In this document: piece after piece, positions 9,358 through 19,014 of the stretch
Position numbering within the stretch: position 1 is the first letter of the stretch
How the letters are laid out: each line of letters begins with the position of its first letter
Source of the DNA: Sphingosinicella flava
GTDB lineage: Bacteria > Pseudomonadota > Alphaproteobacteria > Sphingomonadales > Sphingomonadaceae
Reading direction: 5' to 3'
NCBI RefSeq assembly: GCF_016025255.1
Contig: NZ_CP065592.1
Coordinates: 787,122-851,121, forward strand
DNA: 64,000 nt
The notes under the pieces: model-generated
Databases searched by the model: none
Seen by the model: the letters and a program-made list of their open reading frames with translations, nothing else
Told to the model about the DNA's origin: nothing
Made by a program: the position numbers and the translations under genes

Positions 9358-9399
9358 TGTGGAACTTGAAATACTGATCGTACCTACCCCGACATCGAG

Positions 9400-10118
9400 G
9401 TGTTGCAGCCTGCCGCCACCATAGAAGCAATTCCCAGCGCGGCAACAGCCGAGGCGAATTTTCCGGTTTTACCAGCTGTTCAAAAGCAAGTGCGTGTGTT
9501 TTCGAAAATGGAGCTTACAGCCGAGGGCGATCCGCTTCGCCCCATCCCGGCCGACCGGGTCAGCGACCGGCCTGAGATCAGGTTGTTCCGAAACTTCCTC
9601 TCGCAAGCCGAATGCGAGTATCTGATCGATGCCGCCATGCCCCTTGTTCCAGCCGTCCGTCATCATCCATCCTGAAACGGGTCAAAGAATGCAGCACCCG
9701 GTTCGAACCTCAGATGCCGCCGCCTTTCCGATCGCCCAGGAAAATCCCGCCCTACATGCCCTCAATCGCAGGATAGCGGCCGCGAGCGAAACTCTGGCGG
9801 AACAAATTCTTCGCTACCAATCGGGCCAGCAATACAGGCCGCACAGCGATGCCATGGCGGGCGAGAAGAACCAGCGCATCCTGACCTTTCTCATTTACCT
9901 CAACGATGATTTCGAGGGAGGAGAAACCCATTTCCTCGCGCCCGACCTCAAGGTGCGCAGGGCGCGCCGGCGATGCCATCCTCTTCCGAAACACAAATCA
10001 GGACGGCACGCCGGATGATTCAGCCCGGCATGCCGGGCTTCCTGTCACCAAAGGCACGAAACTCATCGCTTCGCGCTGGATTCGTCAGCGCCCCATCGAT
10101 CTTACCGGCAACGCTTAA
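9400..10118 (+). pseudogene. frameshifted prolyl 4-hydroxylase-like 2OG-Fe(II) oxygenase
   Basis: Three overlapping reading frames must be joined to give one recognisable dioxygenase. Frame one (9400 to about 9641) ends its homologous part in AECEYLIDAAMPL; frame two (about 9642-9957) carries QPSVIIHPETG, the iron-binding RPHSDA, and FLIYLNDDFEGGETHF; frame three (about 9960-10118) carries GRAGDAILFRNTNQDG, the distal His in SARHAGLPV and the 2-oxoglutarate Lys in KGTKLIASRW. Both breaks look like +1 insertions, near CCCTTG at 9637-9642 and near GCGCAG at 9955-9960. The catalytic residues are intact, so decay is recent, or the breaks are sequencing errors. The family usually has a longer N-terminal part, absent here. 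Confidence 0.75.
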
Positions 10119-10129
10119 TCCAAGAAAAA

Positions 10130-10148
10130 GGGGCACCCTCGGCGCCCC
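10130..10148. terminator. bidirectional terminator between the oxygenase relic and ahcY
   Basis: The stem GGGGCACC / GGCGCCCC has one mismatch and a 3-base loop. It is flanked by AAAAA on one side and TTCTTTCTT on the other, so it can act as an intrinsic terminator for transcripts from either strand. Confidence 0.65.
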
Positions 10149-10160
10149 TTCTTTCTTCCA

Positions 10161-11573
<1,413 letters not shown>

Positions 11574-11658
11574 ACTGCGTCTCCTGAAAATGAAAGAAGG
11601 CCGCTTAATGGGCGGCCGACATTGCGCGCTCCCTAGCCGCGCAGCGCCTGGAAGGCAA

Positions 11659-11678
11659 ATATAAAGATATCTTTATAT
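11659..11678. promoter_or_regulatory. 20-bp perfect palindrome, candidate ArsR/SahR-type operator of ahcY
   Basis: The sequence ATATAAAGATATCTTTATAT is its own reverse complement and sits 86-105 bases upstream of the ahcY start, in a very AT-rich island within a GC-rich gap. AT-rich palindromes of this form are typical binding sites of small winged-helix ArsR-family repressors, and SahR-type ArsR regulators are known to control SAH hydrolase genes in proteobacteria. The assignment to SahR is inference; no regulator gene lies in the window. Confidence 0.6.
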
Positions 11679-11714
11679 GTGACTTCGCCTGCGCCACGTA
11701 ATGAATGGCGAAGA

Positions 11715-12275
11715 TTAGGCCGTGCCGGATTCGCTGGTGAGGAGACGGGGATCGATGCCCGCACCCTGGAAGGCCCGGTCCCAGCGCTGACTGACATCGC
11801 AATCGAACATGAGCTCCGCCGTTCCCTCGACCGTGAACCAGCCGTGCCGCGTCATTTCCTCGTCCAGCTGCCCGGCCGCCCAGCCCGCATAGCCGAGTGC
11901 CGCGACCCAGCGGCTCGGGCCGCGCCCCGCTGCGAGCGCTTTCAGAATGTCGAGCGTCGCGGAAAGGCACCATTGGCCGGCGACATCGACGCTCCCCTCC
12001 CCGCCCCAATCGCGCGAGTGGAGGATGAAGCCCCGTTGGGGCTCGACGGGCCCGCCCTGATGGATGACGGTGTTGGGCGCAACGCCCGGGTCGATGTCCA
12101 GCTGCTTCAACAGATCGTGGAAATGCAAGCGCGGCACGACGCGGCCAAGACCGATACCGAGCGCGCCGTCCTCGTCATGCGCGCAGACCGCCACCACCGC
12201 CCTTTCAAAACGCGGATCGCCTATGCCGGGCATGGCCAGCAGGAACTGACCGGCGAGGAATTTGGGGCTGTCCAT
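11715..12275 (-). CDS. YqgE/AlgH family protein (UPF0301)
   Basis: A conserved cytoplasmic protein of unknown biochemical role; the family name comes from links to alginate and to redox genes in other bacteria. Recognised from FLAGQFLLAMPGIGDPRFERAV at the N-terminus (split here over the family signature), the central GGPVEPQRGFILHS and the C-terminal ALGYAGWAAGQLDEEM. About 186 residues, normal length. The start at 12275 (MDSPKFLAG) matches the family N-terminus; an in-frame ATG at 12287 adds four residues and cannot be ruled out, as neither has a strong ribosome-binding site. It is divergent from the peroxiredoxin gene. Confidence 0.88.
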   Translation of the reverse strand: MDSPKFLAGQFLLAMPGIGDPRFERAVVAVCAHDEDGALGIGLGRVVPRLHFHDLLKQLDIDPGVAPNTVIHQGGPVEPQRGFILHSRDWGGEGSVDVAGQWCLSATLDILKALAAGRGPSRWVAALGYAGWAAGQLDEEMTRHGWFTVEGTAELMFDCDVSQRWDRAFQGAGIDPRLLTSESGTA

Positions 12276-12388
12276 GGCTAGGAACATAGGCTTTGGGCCG
12301 CCGTTCTCAACCGTATCGCCCCTGTTCGTCGGGCAGGCGCCCTGTTAGGGAGCCGGAACGGTTTCAACCTACGAAGAGGAGAGTCACA

Positions 12389-12871
12389 ATGACCATTCAA
12401 GTCGGCGATCGCGTGCCTTCGACCATGCTTACCAAGGTGACGGCGGAAGGACCCGAGCAGGTGAGCAGCGAGGATTATTTCAAGGGGCGCCGCGTCGCGC
12501 TCTTCTCGGTGCCCGGCGCTTTTACCCCGACCTGCTCGGCCCGCCATTTGCCGGGCTTTGTCGAGAAGGCCGGTGATATCAAGGGCAAGGGCGTCGACGA
12601 AATCGCCTGCACGGCCGTCAACGACGCCTTCGTGATGGGCGCTTGGGGCAAGGGCGCCGAAGTGGACGGCAAGGTCACGATGCTCGCCGACGGCAATGGC
12701 GATTTCGCCAAAGCCGTGGGCCTCACCATGGACGGCTCCAAATTCGGCATGGGCACGCGCGGACAGCGTTATTCCATGGTCGTCAATGACGGCGTCGTCG
12801 AGCAGCTCAATGTCGAAGAACCCGGGGCTTTCAACGTGAGCAGCGCCGATTACATGATCGAACGCCTTTAA
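12389..12871 (+). CDS. peroxiredoxin, Prx5 type
   Basis: Reduces hydrogen peroxide and organic peroxides using a thiol reductant such as glutathione or thioredoxin. The peroxidatic cysteine lies in PGAFTPTCSARHLPGF at about residues 43-58, the Prx5 signature; NDAFVMGAWGK and DGNGDFAKAVGL follow as expected. The 160-residue length is standard. The start at 12389 follows the strong site GAAGAGGAGAG; the reading frame extends 32 codons further upstream without family similarity. A GC-rich hairpin follows the stop. The only cysteine in the usual resolving region is not obvious, so a 1-Cys or glutathione-dependent cycle is likely. Confidence 0.92.
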   Translation: MTIQVGDRVPSTMLTKVTAEGPEQVSSEDYFKGRRVALFSVPGAFTPTCSARHLPGFVEKAGDIKGKGVDEIACTAVNDAFVMGAWGKGAEVDGKVTMLADGNGDFAKAVGLTMDGSKFGMGTRGQRYSMVVNDGVVEQLNVEEPGAFNVSSADYMIERL

Positions 12872-12881
12872 CTGGCCTTGG

Positions 12882-12904
12882 CCCCTCTCCTCCCGGGAGA
12901 GGGG
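12882..12904. terminator. CCCCTCTCC/GGAGAGGGG hairpin after the peroxiredoxin gene
   Basis: A 9-bp stem with a 5-base loop starts 11 bases after the peroxiredoxin stop and is followed by CATCTCTC. It resembles the CCCTCTCC repeats common in sphingomonad intergenic DNA and may act as a weak terminator. Confidence 0.45.
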
Positions 12905-13006
12905 CATCTCTCAAACCGTCTTCCCAAACCTTCAGCCTGCCTCCTGCGCCGCAACCCGCGCCTGTTCGCCGCATTGCCCTCTGCAATGCATGCGAGGAGA
13001 CGCGCG

Positions 13007-14146
13007 ATGGCCTGGCGGCTGAAACCAATCGAAGAGCAGACGATCGTCGTGACGGGCGCTTCCAGCGGCATCGGCCTGGCGACGGCCCACCTGGCTGCGG
13101 CACGCGGCGCCAATGTCGTCCTCGTCGCGCGCAATCAGGACGCGCTTAGGGAAGCCGCGAAGGAGATTAACGGCAAGGACGGCGGAAGAGCCATCTTCAT
13201 CGCCGCCGACATGGCGGACGAAGGCGCGCCACACCGCATCGCCAGCGTCGCCGATCAGGCTTTCGGCGGCTTCGACACCTGGGTGAACAATGCCGCCGTC
13301 GCCATTCTCGGCCGCTTAGACAGCACGACGATGAGCGAGCATCGGCAGATCTTCGACATCGGCTATTTCGGCCTTGCCGGAGCCTCTCTCTTCGCCGCCG
13401 CATACCTGAAGCGGCGCGGCGGCGGGGCGATCGTCAATATCGGCTCCATCCTCTCGGATCGCGCTGCTCCGCTTCAGGGCGCCTATTCGGCGATGAAGCA
13501 CGCGGTTCAAGGCTTTACCGAGAGCCTGCGCATGGAATTGGAGATGGAGAAGGCGCCGGTATCGGTGACGCTCATCAAGCCGGCCGGCATCCACACCCCC
13601 TATCCCGAACATGCGCGCGACAAATTGGCGAAACATGCCGCCATTCCGCCGACCGCCTACGATCCCCGTCTCGTCGCGGAAGCGATCTGCTTTGCCGCCG
13701 CGAACCGCAAGCGCACGATGACCGTCGGCGGCCAAGGCCTCGTCCTGACGAAGCTCGCGGGACTGTTTCCACGCACGACGGACAGGATCATGGAAGCCTT
13801 TTTCGAAAAGGCGCAAAGCACCAGCCAACCGCCGCCGCCCGGAGTAAAGGACAATCTTTTCCAAGCCCGGAGGGATGGGCGGATCGAATCGAGCCAAGAT
13901 CAATATGTCCGCCGCCACAGCATCACGCTGAAGGCGCAGATGCACCCGGTCGCGACGGCGGCCGTGCTGGCCGGCATCGCGATCGCGGCCGCAGGTTTCC
14001 TCTCTGGCCGCAAGGCCGCGGCACGGCGCCGAGACTTTTCTTCAGAGAGGCTGCGGCATCAGAAAGGTACCCAACCCGCTCCTGTGAGGTTTGGAGAAAC
14101 CGGAGGCGGCCATCATATACCGACCGCCGAGGATATTCGGATCTGA
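13007..14146 (+). CDS. SDR family oxidoreductase with C-terminal extension
   Basis: A classical short-chain dehydrogenase: NAD(P)-binding TGASSGIGLATAHLA at residues 17-31, NNAA near residue 100, catalytic Ser in NIGSILS and YSAMK as the Tyr-Lys pair. The usual 250-residue domain is followed by about 130 residues ending in a hydrophobic segment (ATAAVLAGIAIAAAGFL) and a basic tail, so the enzyme may be held at the membrane. The start at 13007 has GAGGAGA eight bases upstream; the open frame reaches back to 12878 but lacks family similarity there. Substrate unknown. It converges with a YbjN gene two bases away. Confidence 0.83.
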   Translation: MAWRLKPIEEQTIVVTGASSGIGLATAHLAAARGANVVLVARNQDALREAAKEINGKDGGRAIFIAADMADEGAPHRIASVADQAFGGFDTWVNNAAVAILGRLDSTTMSEHRQIFDIGYFGLAGASLFAAAYLKRRGGGAIVNIGSILSDRAAPLQGAYSAMKHAVQGFTESLRMELEMEKAPVSVTLIKPAGIHTPYPEHARDKLAKHAAIPPTAYDPRLVAEAICFAAANRKRTMTVGGQGLVLTKLAGLFPRTTDRIMEAFFEKAQSTSQPPPPGVKDNLFQARRDGRIESSQDQYVRRHSITLKAQMHPVATAAVLAGIAIAAAGFLSGRKAAARRRDFSSERLRHQKGTQPAPVRFGETGGGHHIPTAEDIRI

Positions 14147-14148
14147 CG

Positions 14149-14670
14149 CTATTTCTCCAGAGGGAGCAAAACGCTGGTGGCGAATTTGTCGACCTGACTG
14201 GCGAAGACGAGAAGATTGACCGCCAAGTCGCCCCGGATAAACCCGTAATCGGCGGTCAGATAACGCTGCATCGACGGATTGCCGGACGGCGACAGATAGA
14301 CTTTGGCGAAAGCATATCGGTGGTTGAACCCCTCGATCGCGGCCGATACCTGCTGGGGCGGCGCCTTTGAAATTTTGGTCCAGGATGACTGGATGCTCAT
14401 CGCCTTGCAATTCGCGCCCGCGCAGGAACTCAGCAGCAAGGTCGCCTTGCGTCCATTCTGGAACTGCACGTTGATGCGCGGTGCGGCGGCCGTGCCGACC
14501 GACTGATGGCGGGCGCCGATCGCGCGCAAGATCTCGCCGACATTGGCCACAGTGAATGCGGGCAGAACCTGCCGGTTCTCCGGCGCTTTCGGATTCCAGA
14601 CCGGGACGGCGGCCGATGCGGCGGACGGCAAGGCCAGTGCAACGTATAGGATCAAGGGCGCCGTTTTCAT
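14149..14670 (-). CDS. secreted YbjN-domain protein
   Basis: A 173-residue protein with a signal peptide (MKTAPLILYVALALPSAASA) followed by a domain resembling YbjN, a fold related to type III secretion chaperones. Visible family features are FTVANVGEILRAIG, a strand with VQFQNGRKATLLLSSC, the paired cysteines in SSCAGANCKA, and YAFAKVYLSPSG leading to a helical end. Members are small periplasmic proteins of unclear function in sphingomonads. It converges with the SDR gene and lies 100 bases downstream of the M2 peptidase on the same strand. The family call is from pattern only. Confidence 0.6.
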   Translation of the reverse strand: MKTAPLILYVALALPSAASAAVPVWNPKAPENRQVLPAFTVANVGEILRAIGARHQSVGTAAAPRINVQFQNGRKATLLLSSCAGANCKAMSIQSSWTKISKAPPQQVSAAIEGFNHRYAFAKVYLSPSGNPSMQRYLTADYGFIRGDLAVNLLVFASQVDKFATSVLLPLEK

Positions 14671-14770
14671 CGACGGCTTTCTCCAAAGGGCAAAGTGAAA
14701 CGGGGACGGAGCATCCCTGCCCCGCCCCCGCTGAATTAACCATTTACGGGAGGATTGCCAGTGCCGGATT

Positions 14771-16600
14771 TCACCAGCCGCATTGCTTCCCCTTATTCTG
14801 CTGCTTCAGCCAGCCCTGCAGCGGACGGAAATATTCGAGCATCGCCTTGCCCGACATCTGCTTCGTTCCGGTGAAGGTCTGCAAGGCTTCCGGCCACGGG
14901 CGCGAGGCGCCCATTTCGAGCATCGCGTTCAGCTTCTGGCCGACTTCCTTGTTGCCGTAGAAGGAACAACGATGAAGCGGCCCCTTCCAGCCCGCCTGGT
15001 CGCACGCCGCCTTGTAGAATTGGAACTGGAGGATGCGGGCGAGGAAGTAGCGGGCATAAGGCGTGTTGCCCGGAATATGATATTTGGCGCCCGGGTCGAA
15101 CTGCGCTTCGGTCCGCTCGACCGGGGGCACGATGCCCTGATATTGGAGGCGCAGGTCGTTCCAGGACTTGTTGTAATTGGCGGGCGAGGTCGCGCCGCTG
15201 AACACGCCCCAGCGCCATTTGTCGACCATCAGGCCGAAGGGCAGGAAGGCGACCTTGTCCATCGCCTGATTGAGCAGCAGGCCGATATCCTTGTCCGCCG
15301 ACGGCACTTGCGACTTGTTGAGAAGGCCGATCTGGGTCAGATATTCCGGCGTGACGCTCAATGCGATCGTGTCGCCGATCGCCTCGTGAAAACCGTCATT
15401 GGCGCTGTTCAGATAAAGATAGGGCTGCTTGTTGTAGGCGCGCTGGTAATAATTGTGGCCAAGCTCGTGGTGGACGGTCACGAAATCGGTCGCATTGACC
15501 TTCGTGCACATCTTGATGCGCAGATCATCGACATTGTCGACGTCCCAGGCCGAAGCGTGGCACACCACTTCGCGGTCGCGCGGCGCGGTGATCATCGAAC
15601 GCTGCCAGAAGGTTTCGGGGAGCGGCGCGAAGCCTAGCGAGCTGAAAAAGCCTTCGCCCGTCTTCACGATCTTCGTCGCGTCGTAATTGTTCGACACGAG
15701 CAATTCGGTCAAATCGTATCCGATGTCGCCCGCGCCCTTGGGCGCGACGATATCATAGATATTGCCCCATTCCTGCGCCCACATATTGCCCAAGAGGTCG
15801 GCGCGGATCGGGCCGGTCTTGGCCTGGACCGCATCGCCATATTTCTCGTTCAATTTGGTGCGCGTGTAGCAATGAAGGTCGTCGTAGAGCGGCTTCACCT
15901 CGCCCCACAATTTGTCCATCATCGCCGCGAAGGCGTCCGGGTCCATGTCATAGCCCGAGCGCCACATCGCCCCGGTGTCGGCGAAGCCCAGTTCCTTCGC
16001 GCCCTGGTTCGCGATTTCGACCAGGCGCTGGTAATCGGCGCGCATTGGCGTTCCGACATTGGTGTGCCAGCTCGTCCACATTTCCTTCAGATCCTCGGGA
16101 TCGCGGACGGTACCCATCAGCTCCTCGAGGTCGTTGCCGGTCTTGACCTCTCCGTTCAGCGTGCCGCGGCCCTTGCCGTAGGTCGAATTGAGGCGGGTCG
16201 CGATTTCATTCAATTCCGCGGCGGCACCGGGAGTTGTCGGCGCCGGGAGGACGAGGCCGCCGCGCAGGAAGTCGAGCTTCCGCTTGGTGTCGTAGCTCAG
16301 GCCCTGCACGTCATTGAACTTCGCGGCCTCGTTGGCGAATTTCACCGACATTTCGGTGCCGATCGTGCCGAAATAGGCGGCGAGCGCATCGGTATCGTCG
16401 GTGATATAGGTATTGTTCACCCATTGGGCGCGGTTGCTGATGACCGAAAAGCCGCTCAGCTCCTTTTCGGCCCGCGCGACGAAAGCGTCCGCATCGGCCA
16501 CGGTCGGCGCGGCGGACTGTGCAGCGGCCTGCTGCGCGGCGGCCGGGGCGCCGAAGGCGAGGAAGGTGGCAAGGGCAAGAGTCGAGACAGCGGCTTTCAT
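14771..16600 (-). CDS. exported M2 family zinc dipeptidyl carboxypeptidase (ACE-like)
   Basis: Homologue of angiotensin-converting enzyme: removes C-terminal dipeptides. A Sec signal peptide (MKAAVSTLALATFLAFGAPAAA) predicts a periplasmic enzyme. The zinc site is the HEXXH in VHHELGHNYY at about residue 375, with the third ligand Glu in HEAIGDTIALS about 24 residues later. The chloride and substrate region PEYLTQIGLL and HIPGNTPYARYFLA are also family-like. The 609-residue length matches bacterial single-domain members. It stands alone with a 57-base gap to the next upstream gene. The natural peptide substrate is unknown. Confidence 0.93.
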   Translation of the reverse strand: MKAAVSTLALATFLAFGAPAAAQQAAAQSAAPTVADADAFVARAEKELSGFSVISNRAQWVNNTYITDDTDALAAYFGTIGTEMSVKFANEAAKFNDVQGLSYDTKRKLDFLRGGLVLPAPTTPGAAAELNEIATRLNSTYGKGRGTLNGEVKTGNDLEELMGTVRDPEDLKEMWTSWHTNVGTPMRADYQRLVEIANQGAKELGFADTGAMWRSGYDMDPDAFAAMMDKLWGEVKPLYDDLHCYTRTKLNEKYGDAVQAKTGPIRADLLGNMWAQEWGNIYDIVAPKGAGDIGYDLTELLVSNNYDATKIVKTGEGFFSSLGFAPLPETFWQRSMITAPRDREVVCHASAWDVDNVDDLRIKMCTKVNATDFVTVHHELGHNYYQRAYNKQPYLYLNSANDGFHEAIGDTIALSVTPEYLTQIGLLNKSQVPSADKDIGLLLNQAMDKVAFLPFGLMVDKWRWGVFSGATSPANYNKSWNDLRLQYQGIVPPVERTEAQFDPGAKYHIPGNTPYARYFLARILQFQFYKAACDQAGWKGPLHRCSFYGNKEVGQKLNAMLEMGASRPWPEALQTFTGTKQMSGKAMLEYFRPLQGWLKQQNKGKQCGW

Positions 16601-16657
16601 GAAAGCATCCTCTTTGTTCGTGGTTGCGCTTACTCTGGACGCGGTGCGCGGCTCCGG

Positions 16658-17425
16658 TCAAGCGGCGAGAAAACCGGCAATGGCCTGGCCCAGCTCGGCT
16701 TTTACGACCGCGCTCATGTGATTGCCGGGCACCGTCACGAACCGCGCGTCAGGCAACGCCTCCGCCAACGCAGCGCCCGATCCGTTGTCGTCGTCATCCT
16801 CGCCATTCACGACGAGGACCGGCACATCGATCCCGGCAAGCTCCGCACGGGTGGTGTCGGCGAAGCTATCGAGGATCAGCAACAGCGCCTGGGGGTCGCC
16901 GCCGGTCGTCTTGAGAAAGGCTTCGGTCATCCATTCCGACGATCCCCGGTCGAACGAACCGAGGTTGGTCAGCACGTTGCGGAAATAACTGCCGCGCCCC
17001 TGCGTATCGAGGATGCCGTCCAGCCCCATGCCGGACAGCACGACACGGCGGGGCTTCGCGCCTTGGGCCAGCATCCGCACGCACGTCCGCGCGCCCAGCG
17101 AATAGCCGGCAAGATCATAATCGGTGAGGCCAAGATGGGCGATGAGATCGAAGCCGTCGCGGGCCAGCACGTCGGGCGTGTAAAAAGCGGGATCGTGCGG
17201 CTTGCCGCTGTCGCCATGGCCGCGCAGGTCCGGCATGATGACGCGGAAACCCGCCGCCGCGATCTTCTCCGCGTGGCCGTAACGAATCCAGTTCGTCCAG
17301 GCGTTGGAGAAATAGCCATGGATGAGGACGAGCGGGCGCCCTTCCCCCATTTCCCTATAGGCGAGCCGCACGCCGTCGTGGGCGGTGAAGTGATGAACCT
17401 TCAGATCAGTCGGGGAGCTTGCCAA
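16658..17425 (-). CDS. alpha/beta hydrolase
   Basis: A 255-residue cytoplasmic alpha/beta-hydrolase fold protein. The oxyanion region is VLIHGYFSNAW, followed by MPDLRGHGDSGKP; the nucleophile elbow is GYSLGA with Ser near residue 104; the catalytic acid probably lies in VVNGEDDDDNG and the catalytic His in VPGNHMSAV close to the C-terminus. The start is TTG at 17425 and overlaps the 3-prime end of the GFA gene by 20 bases; no ATG occurs before the conserved strand. The substrate cannot be deduced. Confidence 0.82.
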   Translation of the reverse strand: MASSPTDLKVHHFTAHDGVRLAYREMGEGRPLVLIHGYFSNAWTNWIRYGHAEKIAAAGFRVIMPDLRGHGDSGKPHDPAFYTPDVLARDGFDLIAHLGLTDYDLAGYSLGARTCVRMLAQGAKPRRVVLSGMGLDGILDTQGRGSYFRNVLTNLGSFDRGSSEWMTEAFLKTTGGDPQALLLILDSFADTTRAELAGIDVPVLVVNGEDDDDNGSGAALAEALPDARFVTVPGNHMSAVVKAELGQAIAGFLAA

Positions 17426-17846
17426 CGGTCTTCATCCAGCGGTCGACAAGGCCCTGATGCTCTTCGGTCCGGATTTCCTTCAGGCCTTGGGTATTGAGCC
17501 ACGCCCGATGAATGCTCTCCGCGCCGAAATGATGGACGGGGCGAAAGCGGGAGGGATCGTCGAAGGAGGCCACCGTCAAATCCATATTCGCGCTGTCCGG
17601 AAATTCGAAGGTCAGCGACGTCCCGCAGGTCGAACAAAAGCCGCGCCGGGCGATTGGGGAGGATTGGTAATAGTCGGGCTCCCCCTCCCACCGCACATCA
17701 GCCTTCTTCACATTCTTCATCGCGAGCGATACGTTGCCCGACGCGCGCTGGCACATGCGGCAATGGCAGAGATAGGCTTCATCATTCGCGATATCGGCCG
17801 AGTAGCGGATCTTCCCGCACGTGCAGCCACCGGTCATCTCCGTCAC
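17406..17846 (-). CDS. GFA family (CENP-V/GFA-like) zinc protein
   Basis: A 146-residue protein of the family named after glutathione-dependent formaldehyde-activating enzyme. Zinc-binding cysteines are grouped as expected: GGCTCGKIRYS, LCHCRMCQRASG and FCSTCGTSL. The start at GTG 17846 was chosen for its AAGGCGGG site upstream and because it falls 2 bases after the asd stop; ATG 17837 is an alternative. It lies between asd and the hydrolase on the same strand with tight spacing, so it may be co-transcribed with asd. Glutathione-formaldehyde activity is not established for most members. Confidence 0.85.
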   Translation of the reverse strand: MTEMTGGCTCGKIRYSADIANDEAYLCHCRMCQRASGNVSLAMKNVKKADVRWEGEPDYYQSSPIARRGFCSTCGTSLTFEFPDSANMDLTVASFDDPSRFRPVHHFGAESIHRAWLNTQGLKEIRTEEHQGLVDRWMKTVGKLPD

Positions 17847-17848
17847 GA

Positions 17849-18877
17849 TCAGCCCGCCTTCTGGAGATGCTTCCGCCCCAGCAGTTCGGCGATTTGCACC
17901 GCGTTCAGTGCCGCGCCCTTGCGGAGGTTGTCGGACACGCACCAGAGCGACAAGCCGTTGTCGACGGTCGAATCCTCGCGCACGCGGCTGACATAGGTCG
18001 CATATTCGCCGACCGCTTCCACCGGCGTCACGTAGCCACCATCCTCACGCTTATCGACGAGCATCACGCCCGGCGCCTCGCGCAGGATCTTCTGCGCGTC
18101 GGCGGCGCTCAACTCATCCTCGAACTCGATATTGATCGCTTCGGAATGGCCGACGAAGACGGGCACGCGGACGCACGTCGCCGTCACCTTGATCTTGGGA
18201 TCGAGGATCTTCTTCGTTTCGACCACCATCTTCCATTCTTCCTTGGTCGACCCGTCGTCAAGGAAGCTGTCGATATGCGGAATGACGTTGAAAGCGATCT
18301 GTTTGGTGAATTTCTTCGGCTCGGCCGTGTCGCCGACGAAGATGTTGCGGCTCTGCTCGAACAACTCGTCCATGCCGTCCTTGCCCGCGCCAGACACGGA
18401 CTGATAGGTCGCGACCACCACGCGCTTGATCGTCGCGGCGTCGTGGAGAGGTTTCAATGCCACGACCATCTGCGCGGTCGAACAATTCGGGTTCGCGATG
18501 ATGTTCTTCTTGCGGTAATCCGCGATCGCTTCCGGGTTCACTTCCGGCACGATCAACGGCACGTCGGGGTCCATGCGGTAGAGCGAGCTGTTGTCGATGA
18601 CGACGCACCCCGCCGCCGCGGCCTTCGGCGCATAGATTTTCGAGGCTTCGGATCCTGCCGCGAACAGGGCGATGTCCCAGCCTGCAAAATCGAAATGCTC
18701 CAGATTCTTGACCCGCAGCGTCTCTCCGCTGTCGCCGAAATCGATCTCGTCGCCCGTCGAGCGCGCCGAGGCCACCGCCGCGACTTCGTCCAGCGGGAAT
18801 TGCCGTTCGGCGAGGATGTTCAGCATCTCCCGGCCGACATTTCCCGTCGCGCCGACAACAACGACCCGGTATCCCAT
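17849..18877 (-). CDS. asd: aspartate-semialdehyde dehydrogenase
   Basis: Reduces aspartyl phosphate to aspartate semialdehyde with NADPH, the branch point to lysine, diaminopimelate, threonine and methionine. The NADP-binding start is YRVVVVGATGNVGREML; the active cysteine is in NPNCSTAQMV near residue 130; QSVSGAGKDGMDEL and the catalytic His in CVRVPVFVGHSEA are present. The length of 342 residues is normal. The start at 18877 follows GGAGTGAG; the longer frame to 19066 runs through a palindromic repeat and is not coding. It fits functionally with dapF further along the window. Confidence 0.96.
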   Translation of the reverse strand: MGYRVVVVGATGNVGREMLNILAERQFPLDEVAAVASARSTGDEIDFGDSGETLRVKNLEHFDFAGWDIALFAAGSEASKIYAPKAAAAGCVVIDNSSLYRMDPDVPLIVPEVNPEAIADYRKKNIIANPNCSTAQMVVALKPLHDAATIKRVVVATYQSVSGAGKDGMDELFEQSRNIFVGDTAEPKKFTKQIAFNVIPHIDSFLDDGSTKEEWKMVVETKKILDPKIKVTATCVRVPVFVGHSEAINIEFEDELSAADAQKILREAPGVMLVDKREDGGYVTPVEAVGEYATYVSRVREDSTVDNGLSLWCVSDNLRKGAALNAVQIAELLGRKHLQKAG

Positions 18878-18943
18878 GGTCTCACTCCAATTAGAGGTTT
18901 GACGCCATCTAGGATGCGGACGGCCCGAGGGGAAGGGCTGATC

Positions 18944-19014
18944 GTGTTCCGGCGCAGGCCGGAACCCAGCGGCACCGGCGGAAAGACTGGGCTCCGGCCT
19001 TCGCCGGAGCACAA
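18944..19014. repeat. palindromic repeat type A, copy 1 (intergenic)
   Basis: A 71-base bipartite element: hairpin TTCCGGCGCAGGCCGGAA, then CCCAG, a variable spacer, CTGGG, and hairpin GCTCCGGCCTTCGCCGGAGC. It fills the gap between asd and the dipeptidyl peptidase gene and ends exactly at the latter's stop codon. Three further copies occur in this window, two of them inside genes. Confidence 0.8.
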
